NCBI GenBank assembly: GCA_964522505.1
Contig: CAZFWJ010000006.1
Span: forward strand, 1-64,000
Direction of reading: 5' to 3'
DNA length: 64,000 bases
From: GYS-P2D sp964522505
GTDB taxonomy: Bacteria > Bacteroidota > Bacteroidia > Chitinophagales > Saprospiraceae
Part shown: positions 1 through 9,400 of the stretch, piece by piece
Numbering within the stretch: position 1 is the first letter of the stretch
How the letters are laid out: each line of letters starts with the position of its first letter
Made by a program: the position numbers and the translations under genes
The notes under the pieces: model-generated
Databases searched by the model: none
Seen by the model: the letters and a program-made list of their open reading frames with translations, nothing else
Told to the model about the DNA's origin: nothing

Positions 1-1
1 T

Positions 2-2029
2 ATGCCTGCTGGAGCGCCATTCGATAGATCGGATAAGAGTAGATCACTCACTGAAGTTAGTGATGTTGAGTACTGGGATATAGATGGGAATAACCCAACA
101 CAAATCACCCTTACATGGGATTTTGATAGTCGAGTTGCTCAATTAACAAATAACGATATAGACAAATTAACTATAGTAGGATGGGATGGTTCCATGTGGA
201 TTCCTATTCCTTCTACTGTTGATGTAATCTATCTAGCTGAAGATACAAGTTCACCAGAATTTACTGGTGGAGTATCTAACCAGTTTTTTGGATCAATCAC
301 AACCAATGCTAACATCATTCCAAGTAACTTTTTAGCTTATAGCTTTGGAACAGTTGGATTGAGTATCATCGGAGATTATGTCTGGGAAGATTTAGATCGA
401 GATGGCATCCAAGAAGATAATGAGCCACCTCTTGCTAATGTACTTGTAGAGTTATTCGATTCTAATAGAGAATATGTTACTTCGACAACTTCAGATATTA
501 ATGGTAGATACCTTCTCGAAGGTGTAGAACCAGGTATCTATTTTGTTAAGTTCAATGCTCCATCCGGATTCTTGCCGACCTTGCCTGGTCAAGGCGACTC
601 AAATATAGACAGTGATGTAACAATTACAGAGTTTACACCGCCCGTACGATTGGATGTCAGTGAGACAGAGTTCAGTATAGATGCTGGATTCTACACCAAT
701 GGCTCTATTGGAAACTTGGTTTGGGTTGACGATGGCGATGGAGTTAGACAGGACAATGAACCTGGTTTAAGCAATGTTGAGATTGAATTATTAAATCCAG
801 ATTTGGAGATCCAAGCATCCACCATCTCGGGTGATGATGGCAGCTATGTGTTCACCAATTTACCGCCCGATCAATACGTACTCAATTTTGTATTACCAGA
901 AGGGTTTGATTACTCACCACTCAATGCTGTTGTGGATAGAACAATAGATAGTGATGCAGATCCATTAACTGGAATGACAGAAGTGATTACCTTAATTAGT
1001 GGTCAAGTGATCGAAGATTATGATGCTGGATTCTCTGCACCATGCGAGTATACTGCAACCATAGAGTCTACTGATCCAAACTGTGGCTCCCAAGATGGTG
1101 AAATTAGCGTATCGGTTGATGGAACATCGGGGCCATATGACTATGTATGGAGTACAGGTGATATTACACCTGCGATCAATAATTTGGGTCCAGGGACTTA
1201 TGATCTAATTATAACAGATAGTAGGGGTTGTCCTCGCACATTCATAGTAGAGTTATCTCTGATAGGAGACTGCGATCCAGTATGTGCTCAGATTGATGCA
1301 AGTGTATATATCGAGGGTAGCTTTGATTTACAAGCTGGTGAGCATAGAGCAGATTTAATGCCTTTAGGATATCTACCAGGTCAGAGGCCTCGAGCATTCT
1401 TTGGTATTGCGACGGAGCCTGGACATCCTTATAAAGCTGAACCATGGTTCCATAACGGTACAGAAGGCTTGACAATAGATGAGACAAAAGATGGTAATAC
1501 TGAATCGTATTCCGATGAGGCTGTAGATTGGGTGCTGGTGAGCCTCAGACAAGATAGAAATGTAGAGTATGAATCATGTACTCGAGCTGGAATATTACAA
1601 AAGGATGGAAGCATAGAATTTACAGGATCAGAGTCTTGCTGTGTATTGGATCCATCACTTGAGTATTATGTAGTCGTGGAACATCGTAACCACCTGATAG
1701 TGATGTCACGAGAACCAGTTCCTGTCGTGGATGGCAGAGTGACTTGGGATTTTAGAAATCAGCAATCTTATCGAGAGCTATTTGGTTTCGGTCAGAAAGA
1801 AATTCAACCAGGTGTTTTTGCGATGTATGGAGCTAACAGTGCTCAATCCCTTGGAGATGGTTCATCAGTAAATATTACTGTCGATGACTTGGATCAACTT
1901 CAGCAAGAAAATGGACAAAACAGTAGCTACTATCTTGGAGACTTCAACCTTAATGGTGATGTCAATGTCCAGGATGTAGGATTCTACTTAGAAAATATCG
2001 GCGTGTTCTCGGATGTGTCTAAAGACTAA
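2..2029 (+). CDS. Large surface protein, C-terminal part (SdrD B-like, SprB and dockerin-like modules)
   Basis: The gene is open at the left edge, so its N-terminus and signal peptide are missing. The visible 675 residues hold two SdrD B-like domains (about residues 122-230 and 234-345), each opening with an acidic loop of Ca-binding type (DLDRDG, DDGDG). A SprB-type repeat follows (about 349-415, ending GPGTYDLIITDSRGC). After that comes an uncharacterised beta-rich segment. The extreme C-terminus (about 645-670) reads GDFNLNGDVNVQD, resembling one dockerin/EF-hand calcium loop. Such modules are typical of secreted adhesins and matrix proteins in Bacteroidota. I see no T9SS type A or B sorting domain after the dockerin-like loop. 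A strong terminator follows at once. Role as an extracellular structural or adhesive protein is inference. Confidence 0.75.
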   Translation: MPAGAPFDRSDKSRSLTEVSDVEYWDIDGNNPTQITLTWDFDSRVAQLTNNDIDKLTIVGWDGSMWIPIPSTVDVIYLAEDTSSPEFTGGVSNQFFGSITTNANIIPSNFLAYSFGTVGLSIIGDYVWEDLDRDGIQEDNEPPLANVLVELFDSNREYVTSTTSDINGRYLLEGVEPGIYFVKFNAPSGFLPTLPGQGDSNIDSDVTITEFTPPVRLDVSETEFSIDAGFYTNGSIGNLVWVDDGDGVRQDNEPGLSNVEIELLNPDLEIQASTISGDDGSYVFTNLPPDQYVLNFVLPEGFDYSPLNAVVDRTIDSDADPLTGMTEVITLISGQVIEDYDAGFSAPCEYTATIESTDPNCGSQDGEISVSVDGTSGPYDYVWSTGDITPAINNLGPGTYDLIITDSRGCPRTFIVELSLIGDCDPVCAQIDASVYIEGSFDLQAGEHRADLMPLGYLPGQRPRAFFGIATEPGHPYKAEPWFHNGTEGLTIDETKDGNTESYSDEAVDWVLVSLRQDRNVEYESCTRAGILQKDGSIEFTGSESCCVLDPSLEYYVVVEHRNHLIVMSREPVPVVDGRVTWDFRNQQSYRELFGFGQKEIQPGVFAMYGANSAQSLGDGSSVNITVDDLDQLQQENGQNSSYYLGDFNLNGDVNVQDVGFYLENIGVFSDVSKD

Positions 2030-2060
2030 TTGTTTTTTGATTATATTATGCTGTAATCAG

Positions 2061-2090
2061 GGACCCGAACATTGTTTGGGTCCTTTTTTT
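2061..2090 (+). terminator. Rho-independent terminator
   Basis: A 10-bp stem (2061-2070 with 2074-2083, one G-T pair) has a 3-nt ATT loop and is followed directly by seven T (2084-2090). It lies 32 bp after the stop of the SdrD/SprB protein and ends that transcript. Confidence 0.9.
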
Positions 2091-2118
2091 ATTTCAGGAG
2101 CTTATTAGCATAACTTTG
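2088..2118 (+). promoter_or_regulatory. Putative Bacteroidota-type promoter for the porin gene
   Basis: TAACTTTG at 2111-2118 matches the Bacteroidota -7 consensus TAnnTTTG exactly. A weak TTT match to the -33 element lies 20 bp upstream (2088-2090, shared with the terminator T tract). The predicted start of transcription falls almost on the GTG start at 2123, so the mRNA could be nearly leaderless. Motif match only. Confidence 0.4.
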
Positions 2119-2122
2119 CGGA

Positions 2123-4012
2123 GTGTGGATACGACCTATAATCCTGAGTATTTCCTTGATATGCGCTATGACGACGTTGCATGCGCAGTTCCCTACCGGA
2201 GGCTCCCAGGGAGGCTTTGGAGACGCTAGTCGGTCAGGTCGACCCGGACCATCAGGTATCATAGAAGATACAATAGATCGTCCTCAGCTCATGATTCTCA
2301 AGAAGAGCTTGTCAAACGAATTTAGCCCGACTGTAGTTGATACCCTTTACAAAGATGTTCATGTCGTTGAACCATTTTATGCAAGCTCTTTCTTCGCTCC
2401 AAATCTGGGTTCTGAGAATTCTGCAGCACAAGCGACTCCTATAAAATTTTATAATCAAATAGGCTTAGAGTTAGGCCATGATCAGTATCACCCGCTATCG
2501 GATCAGTTTGATCCAGATGTCTATTATGATACAAATAGGAGCTATTGGGGTATTCATTATGGGCGTGGAGCTTTCTTACAGAGAGTTTCTCCTAACGGCC
2601 AGAGTTCTGACAATTTACAAGTCGACTTTTATCGGCGCTTTGCTAGAGGTATAAAGCTAAATTTTGAGTTTGATACCTTTTCCGATGATAGTTGGATCGG
2701 CACTCAGGCGAATCGACAACGAAATGTGGCTGTAAGATTGATCCAAGAGGCAAAAAGAGGGAATCGATGTTCCTATATATCCATACAGAACTATGCCATC
2801 AATGAAGCACAATCGCGATCATTTCTGCCTGCCTCTGGTGTAGCTTCGGACGATGCGAACTCTGACTTTTCAGATTTTCAAATCGTATTAGGGAATCAAG
2901 TAACACTCAAGGATAGTTTGGCGAATAATAGTAGGCTGAGTCTACGGAGTTCACTTCAGTTTGCGTCCAACCGTTATTCATTCTTGGATGAGTCAGTACA
3001 ACCTAGCGAAAGGGAAATATATATAGCAATTCCCGACCAACGCTCGGTTGTCGATCTAAACAACCAATTACGCACTATCCAGTTCAGGAATGAACTCGTT
3101 CTTAAAAATGATAATTCAGAAATTTCCGCGTTTCTCACTTATAATAACAAAAGCTTCCGCAATACTCGTGATACCATTCCCATCAATGAATTAATACTTG
3201 GATTAAACTATGAGCGTAATTTAAATGAGTCTATCTATTTAACGAGCAATGGACAATTAGGTGTAGGAGACATTTTTGGCGAAGTGTCATTGGCCGTTGC
3301 ACTTGAGAGTAAGGCAGATAAATGGCCATTCGAGCTGACTGTTGATTTCAAACTGCTTAATCCAAGTCTTAGTCTGCAGGACCAAGTGATTGACTCGATT
3401 GATATCTGGCAGAATGAATTTGAAAAATCGTCCTACTTGGATATAAACCTAAGTGGTAGCCTGGCGGGGTTTGATGTTAGTCTTGGAGCCCTTCAATTGG
3501 GCAACGGTGTCTTCTTAGATGCAGATGCTACTCCAACACAGTTGAATACTGCGGTTATGAGTCTTTCTGCTATGATTTCACGGGATATAGATTTTTGGAT
3601 CTTCAAGAGTCAACATAGATTGATCTATAACCAGATCAACAATGATATCATTCTTGCACCAGATATACAATTAGCAGGAAGGCTGTCCACTGGAACTTTC
3701 CTTAAAAAGTATAATGCCCACATAGATATAGGGTTGGATTATTATTTCATACCCTCTTATACCGCTCCAGCTTTTCATCACGTTTTTGGGCGATTTTACA
3801 ATAATGGACTTATCCGACAAAGTGGAGATGTCGCTATAGTAAATCCTTACCTTACTATACAGATAGATAACTTAGCATTCTTTGTCAAGTCCGTTAATGC
3901 TACAGCTATTGCTCTTGGATCACAGCGGACAGTTAACTTAACTCCCGTACAGAGTCGAGGCTTATTTAGTTCTCGAGTAGTATTTGGCCTGAAGTGGCGG
4001 TTATTAGATTAA
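2123..4012 (+). CDS. Putative outer-membrane porin (Bacteroidota putative-porin family)
   Basis: The 629-residue protein starts with GTG and has a signal peptide (hydrophobic residues 5-17, cleavage after LHA before Q22). A proline/glycine-rich linker follows, then a long region of alternating beta strands with aromatic girdle residues, for example IHYGRGAFLQRVSPNG and GLDYYFIPSYTAPAFHHVFGRFYNNG. It ends in an arginine/leucine-rich final strand (VVFGLKWRLLD). Length and composition fit the 'putative porin' proteins common in Bacteroidota; the solute is unknown. It is monocistronic between a terminator upstream and the convergent fabI, whose stop codon region overlaps it by 4 bp. Family assignment is from overall pattern rather than a diagnostic motif. 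Confidence 0.65.
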   Translation: MWIRPIILSISLICAMTTLHAQFPTGGSQGGFGDASRSGRPGPSGIIEDTIDRPQLMILKKSLSNEFSPTVVDTLYKDVHVVEPFYASSFFAPNLGSENSAAQATPIKFYNQIGLELGHDQYHPLSDQFDPDVYYDTNRSYWGIHYGRGAFLQRVSPNGQSSDNLQVDFYRRFARGIKLNFEFDTFSDDSWIGTQANRQRNVAVRLIQEAKRGNRCSYISIQNYAINEAQSRSFLPASGVASDDANSDFSDFQIVLGNQVTLKDSLANNSRLSLRSSLQFASNRYSFLDESVQPSEREIYIAIPDQRSVVDLNNQLRTIQFRNELVLKNDNSEISAFLTYNNKSFRNTRDTIPINELILGLNYERNLNESIYLTSNGQLGVGDIFGEVSLAVALESKADKWPFELTVDFKLLNPSLSLQDQVIDSIDIWQNEFEKSSYLDINLSGSLAGFDVSLGALQLGNGVFLDADATPTQLNTAVMSLSAMISRDIDFWIFKSQHRLIYNQINNDIILAPDIQLAGRLSTGTFLKKYNAHIDIGLDYYFIPSYTAPAFHHVFGRFYNNGLIRQSGDVAIVNPYLTIQIDNLAFFVKSVNATAIALGSQRTVNLTPVQSRGLFSSRVVFGLKWRLLD

Positions 4013-4827
4013 GCTGAGGTTTCGTTAGGTTGGATAGCAGCAGAATTAATCCCCATATTGGAAAAACCACCATCATGAAATAGATTCTGCATAGTTACCA
4101 TTCTTGTTAGATCTGAGAATAGTGTCACGCAGTAATCCGCACAAGAATCTGCATCTGCATTGCCTAATGGCGACATCTGTTCTGCAAAATCATAGAAGTT
4201 TCCAAATCCCTTTACACCACTACCAGCAGTAGTCATAGTAGGCGATTGCGAGATGGTATTGACTCTTACGTTGTTCTTTACTCCAAAATGATATCCAAAG
4301 CTTCGGGCAAATGACTCTAATAAGGCCTTAGACTCTGCCATCTCATTGTATTCAGGGAAAGTACGTTGTGCCGCCATATAGGTTAAGGCGACTATAGAAC
4401 CCCAGTCATTCATGGCATCCTTCTGGTAGGCGACTTGCATTACCTTGTGAAATGATACTGCAGAGATATCAAAGGTCTTGAGCATCCAGTCATGTTTTAT
4501 ATCAGTATAGCCGCGCTTCTTTCGGACATTGAGCGACATGCCTATCGCGTGCAGAATGAAGTCAATTTTGCCACCTAAGTGCTCCATGCTCTGATCGAGG
4601 AGCACTGAGATGTCATCCATGCTCGTCGCATCGCAGGGAATTACTATAGTGTTAAGTTCTTCTGCGAGCTCGTTAATTTTTCCAAATCTAAGGGCAACAG
4701 GAGCATTAGTTAGCGTGATCATAGCACCTTGCTGCACACATTTTTTTGCTACAGCCCAGGCAATTGATTTTTCATCAAGTGCACCGAATATGATGCCTCT
4801 TTTACCTTTTAGTAAGTTGTTACTCAT
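4009..4827 (-). CDS. fabI: Enoyl-[acyl-carrier-protein] reductase (NADH), FabI
   Basis: This short-chain dehydrogenase-fold enzyme catalyses the last step of each fatty-acid elongation cycle, reducing trans-2-enoyl-ACP with NAD(P)H. The 272 residues match FabI length. The cofactor-binding N-terminus reads GIIFGALDEKSIAWAVAKK. The FabI active-site pattern is present as Y150, Y160 and K167 (Y-x6-K spacing between the last two). The C-terminus carries the FabI-type SPTMTTAGSGVKGF loop, equivalent to the substrate-binding flap. It lies 22 bp downstream of lysS on the same strand and is probably cotranscribed with it; its end overlaps the convergent porin stop by 4 bp. Confidence 0.95.
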   Translation of the reverse strand: MSNNLLKGKRGIIFGALDEKSIAWAVAKKCVQQGAMITLTNAPVALRFGKINELAEELNTIVIPCDATSMDDISVLLDQSMEHLGGKIDFILHAIGMSLNVRKKRGYTDIKHDWMLKTFDISAVSFHKVMQVAYQKDAMNDWGSIVALTYMAAQRTFPEYNEMAESKALLESFARSFGYHFGVKNNVRVNTISQSPTMTTAGSGVKGFGNFYDFAEQMSPLGNADADSCADYCVTLFSDLTRMVTMQNLFHDGGFSNMGINSAAIQPNETSA

Positions 4828-4849
4828 GATTATAGGATTTATGTCTGTT

Positions 4850-6355
4850 TTATTCAGCTTTCATTTGAGGAAAGAACAACACATCTTGAATTGATGTGGA
4901 GTTGGTCATAATCATTGCTAATCGGTCCATACCGATTCCTACTCCTGCAGTTGGTGGCATACCATACTCCAGGGCTCTCAAGAAGTCTTCGTCTAATACC
5001 ATAGCCTCATCATCACCTCGTTTTCCTAAAGTTAATTGATCTTCAAATCTAGCTCTCTGATCGATAGGGTCGTTTAGCTCGGAGAATGCATTACTGATTT
5101 CCTTACCATTACAGATCGCTTCAAACCGCTCTACAAGACCATCTTTTTCTCGATGCTTCTTAGCCAGTGGTGACATCTCGATAGGGTAGTCAGTTATGAA
5201 GGTTGGTTGAATCAATAAAGCCTCGCACTTCTCCCCAAATATCTCATCGATAATCTTTCCTTTGCCCAGGCTCTTGTCCACATGTACGCCCATGTCTTTA
5301 GCCGTGGCTCTCATTTCATCCTCGCTCATCGCTGATATGTCAACTCCGGTAAACTCTTTGATAGCACCATACATGGTATATCGCTTCCATGGTCGTTTAA
5401 AGTTGATCACATTATCGCCGACTTGTACTTCCGTTGATCCTGTTACATCGATGGCAACCTTTTCAATCATTTCTTCAACCAGATTCATCATCCATTCGTA
5501 ATCCTTGTAGGCTACGTAGAGCTCTATCTGTGTAAACTCTGGATTGTGAAAACGGCTCATGCCTTCATTTCTAAAGTCCTTAGAAAACTCATACACACCA
5601 TCAAATCCCCCTACGATTAACCTCTTCAGGTATAGTTCGTTAGCGATTCGCATATAGAGCGTCATATCCAAGGTGTTATGATGTGTCTTAAATGGTCTGG
5701 CAGCAGCGCCTCCATAGAGAGGTTGGAGTATAGGCGTCTCGACTTCTAAATATCCTCGCTCATTAAGAAATGAACGAATACTATTATACATTTTTGTGCG
5801 CTTGATAAATGTCTCCTTTACGCCTGGATTAACCACAAGATCTGCATATCGCTGGCGATACCTAAATTCTGGATCAGTCACAGCATCATGAACTTTTCCG
5901 TCAGCGTCAGTCTTGACAATAGGTAGAGGCTTAAGAGATTTACTCAGCACAGTCAACTCCTTCACATGGATCGTGATTTCACCAGTTTTAGTGTGAAATA
6001 CAAATCCGCTGATTCCAATGAAATCACCAATGTCAAGCAGCTTCTTAAACACGGTGTTATACAAGGTTTTATCCTCATCTGGGCATATGTCATCCCGACT
6101 GACGTATGCTTGAATTCGTCCGGAGCTATCTTGCAATTCTGCGAATGAAGCTTTGCCCATAATTCGCTTCATCATCAATCGTCCGGCGATACTTACCTTC
6201 TGGAAATCATCTTTGTTATCCTCTGTAAATGAGCTTTTTATATCAGTAGCATAATGACTGATATGATACTCTGCACCAGGATAAGGATCTATCCCAGTAT
6301 CGATGATTTTTTGAAGATTTTCTCGTCTTATAACTTCCTGCTCACTTAACTGCAT
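4850..6355 (-). CDS. lysS: Lysyl-tRNA synthetase, class II
   Basis: It charges tRNA-Lys with lysine in the cytoplasm. The start chosen is ATG at 6355 (MQLSEQEVIRREN), two codons inside a longer TTG-initiated frame, giving 501 residues, the normal bacterial length. An N-terminal OB-fold anticodon-binding domain (about 50-150, IAGRLMMKRIMGKASFAELQ) precedes the class II catalytic core. Motif 2 is FRNEGMSRFHNPEFTQIE and motif 3 is GVGIGMDRLAMIM. It is followed by fabI with a 22-bp gap. A -7-type box sits just upstream. Confidence 0.97.
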   Translation of the reverse strand: MQLSEQEVIRRENLQKIIDTGIDPYPGAEYHISHYATDIKSSFTEDNKDDFQKVSIAGRLMMKRIMGKASFAELQDSSGRIQAYVSRDDICPDEDKTLYNTVFKKLLDIGDFIGISGFVFHTKTGEITIHVKELTVLSKSLKPLPIVKTDADGKVHDAVTDPEFRYRQRYADLVVNPGVKETFIKRTKMYNSIRSFLNERGYLEVETPILQPLYGGAAARPFKTHHNTLDMTLYMRIANELYLKRLIVGGFDGVYEFSKDFRNEGMSRFHNPEFTQIELYVAYKDYEWMMNLVEEMIEKVAIDVTGSTEVQVGDNVINFKRPWKRYTMYGAIKEFTGVDISAMSEDEMRATAKDMGVHVDKSLGKGKIIDEIFGEKCEALLIQPTFITDYPIEMSPLAKKHREKDGLVERFEAICNGKEISNAFSELNDPIDQRARFEDQLTLGKRGDDEAMVLDEDFLRALEYGMPPTAGVGIGMDRLAMIMTNSTSIQDVLFFPQMKAE

Positions 6356-6371
6356 TAGCAATAATTTGCCA

Positions 6372-6379
6372 CAAAATTA
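6372..6379 (-). promoter_or_regulatory. Putative -7 promoter element for lysS-fabI
   Basis: On the minus strand the box reads TAATTTTG, an exact TAnnTTTG match, 17 bp before the chosen lysS ATG. I see no convincing -33 TTTG at the expected spacing, so this is suggestive only. Confidence 0.35.
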
Positions 6380-6496
6380 GCGTATTATTTTACTTATTTT
6401 TCGATTAGCATCATGCTTTGCATCAATCAGTGAGATCTTAGATAGGGGGCAAACGTCGGTTAATTGTCATATGTGTAACGCATGATCTCATAAACA

Positions 6497-9400
6497 ATGA
6501 ACAATTTAAAATTTCTTTTAATCGCTGTTTTATGCTTCTTGGCTAATTCGGCATTCTCCCAAACCTTTGAAACCATTGATCGAATAGATTGGTCAACGCA
6601 AGTTGGCCTGGATGGTACTACACCTAACGGTACTACATGGGACGCCACTGGTAATGATTCTAGGGACTGTGATTCTGATGGATTCTTCGGAGTTCAGAAT
6701 GATGCCTTTGTCATTAATGCCTGGGAGGGCACTTGTGGATGTCCATGCGGACCTGACGACCCAAGTGCCAATTGTGGGCAGAACAATAGTGAATTAACGA
6801 TTGAATTTCCGACTAGCGTAGTCTTTAATAATTGTATGGTCAGGCTACAGATACCTGTGACGGCCTCGGCTACTTTAGATTGCGATGATATGACAGCTGC
6901 AGATATGGCCTTTGGTACTTGTCAAGAACCAGGTACGGATTATATGCGTATTACAGTCACTTCATTTAATGGAGCTACGAGTAATCAGGATGTTGAAGTT
7001 TTTAACATTTGTGGAAGTCAAGGTATTCCGGCTAGCGGTATCGTTGAATTCTTAGTTAATGATCCCGTTTTTGTTGAGGTGACGATAGAGTCAGGAAATC
7101 AAGAAATAGATGAGTTCTATGAGTTAGGTGATATATTAGTAGAAGGGGTGAGAAGAGATCTCGCTGATGTCACTATCTTTCTTACTAACCACGATAATGG
7201 ATTTATATGCGAAAACTCTTCTCGACCATTGATTATGCGCACTAATGCAATTAACCCTGAGCAGCTTAGCTTTGTCTGGTCTGGACCCAATAATTTTATT
7301 TCGACTGACGCAGAAGTGAGATTTGATCAAGGCGATCTTGATCTTGTTAGAGAAGGTCAATATTTTGTAGAAGTCACAGATATCAATGGTTGTGTGCAGG
7401 AGGAATCTGTCGATGTATTTATACTTCCAGCAACCGACGGTTTGTGTACCTCTATGCCAGAATTTGATTTGTTTCCAATTTTATGTTCTGATTTTGATTT
7501 GCCTTTAGTTTCGGATAATGGAATTTCTGGTACTTGGATACCAGGATCTGATTTAGATCAATTTGCTGGTCAAGTATTAGATTTTACGTTTATACCTGAT
7601 GACCCAGCTATTCAGCAAGTAACACGCCTTATAGAGGTTGATGATATTACAAGATTGGACAATTTCGCAATTCAACCAGATCCACAGCCAGTCTTTTGTA
7701 ATACATCTTCTGAGCGGTTTGATTTCATAGAAATATTCCAGATGGATTTAAACCTACAGTTAAGTGTTAATGGGGAGGATGATGTATTTTTCTTTATAGA
7801 TAATAATGAGGTAGTACAGGATGTAGAATCTCAGATGCGTTCAATTTCGCTTCTTGGCTTGAGGGCATCTCAACGTACCTTCTTTATAGAGGCAGTTAGT
7901 CCATGTGGTGAGATTAATTCTTTGACATTCGACTTTCTGATAGTAGATGATACAGAACCAGTAGTGATAGATACAACCCTCTGCGAAGGTGACGCCTTTG
8001 AATTTATGGGTATGGATATAACGGAAAGTACTTTTGTTCCGTCTACGAGTGGAGAATGTGGAGGCGGTATGCAGATTAATATCAATCGATTAGAACCGCA
8101 AAGAAATATCGATCTCTTTTTTCAGAGCTCACTTTGTGCAGGTGAGGCAGTCTACGTCTATGACACTATTGATCCCAACGGAAATATATTAGGGGGAATC
8201 ACTACTGAGTTCATTCCAGAATTAGAAGGTGCTATAGATACGATCTTTCTAGAAAATACAGCATTTGATTATGTGTTACCATTTCCAGCTTCCAATGGAT
8301 GTGATAGTATTCAACCAGTAAATATTTCCTTTCGACCAAATAATGTTATTGACATAAGACGATTTTCATTATGTGAGAACAGAGATACACTAGTTCCGGC
8401 AGGAACACAAATGATTAGAATATCTGCGAGCAACCCAACCCACTTCGAAAGAGTGAATTGCGAACTTGCTATCGATATAGAGGCCACAATTCTACCGGTA
8501 CAATCCGACACCATCAGACGAACTTTCTGTGCGGGTCAAGACACACTTATTGCTGACTTTGATGGCAATATGGTACTGTTTAATCAAGCTAATCCTACTG
8601 CTACCTTTATGGCTGCAGCAGGAGCCAATGGCTGTTCAGAAAGTCTTCATGTAGATATAACTTTCGAAGCATCAGGAATGTCTGAGGTGAATGAAGTAAT
8701 CTGTGTAGGGGGATCAGTGGTTATCGGAACTCAAGTATTTACTACTGCTACAAGCGAACTAGTAACATTGCCTGGAGCGAGTGCTGCAGGATGTGATAGC
8801 ATTGTAATGCTCAACATCGAGGTAATCCAAGCGACTATAGATGCGCCAGCGATAACATGTGATAATCCAATGTCGATCTTAACTCCAACTCACAATGGAA
8901 CTGTTGTTGAGTGGATAGGCCCGGATGGATTTATGTCTACAGATGAAACTCCAGAAGTATCAACTCCTGGCATATATACATTAACTGTATCTGGACCAGA
9001 CGGATGTACTTCAAACTTTCAAGTCAACGTGACTCAAGATCTAATGACACCGACTGTAGATGCCTTCGGAGGAGAAATAAATTGTAATAATAATGGTGAG
9101 CTGATGCTCAGCGTAACAACGGACGGAACATTCGTCGAGTGGAGAGGGCCTAATGGATTTACCTCCACAGATCAAACGCCGACTATTACTGAGCCAGGTA
9201 TGTATGAGGTCGAGGCTGTCGGGTCTAATGGATGCCCTATGATAGATATCGTTGAAGTGACAGCCGATACGGTTATGCCTATTGGTACTACGACATCTGA
9301 TACAATAGGATGTGCAGGTGGACCTGAAGTCGTACTTAATCTGTCAACATCTGACATATTTGTCGAATGGACAGGACCAAATGGATTTGTTTCAACAGAT

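Noticed and set aside
5966..6148. Plus-strand frame inside lysS
   Set aside because: An antisense shadow of the OB-fold region of a certain gene.
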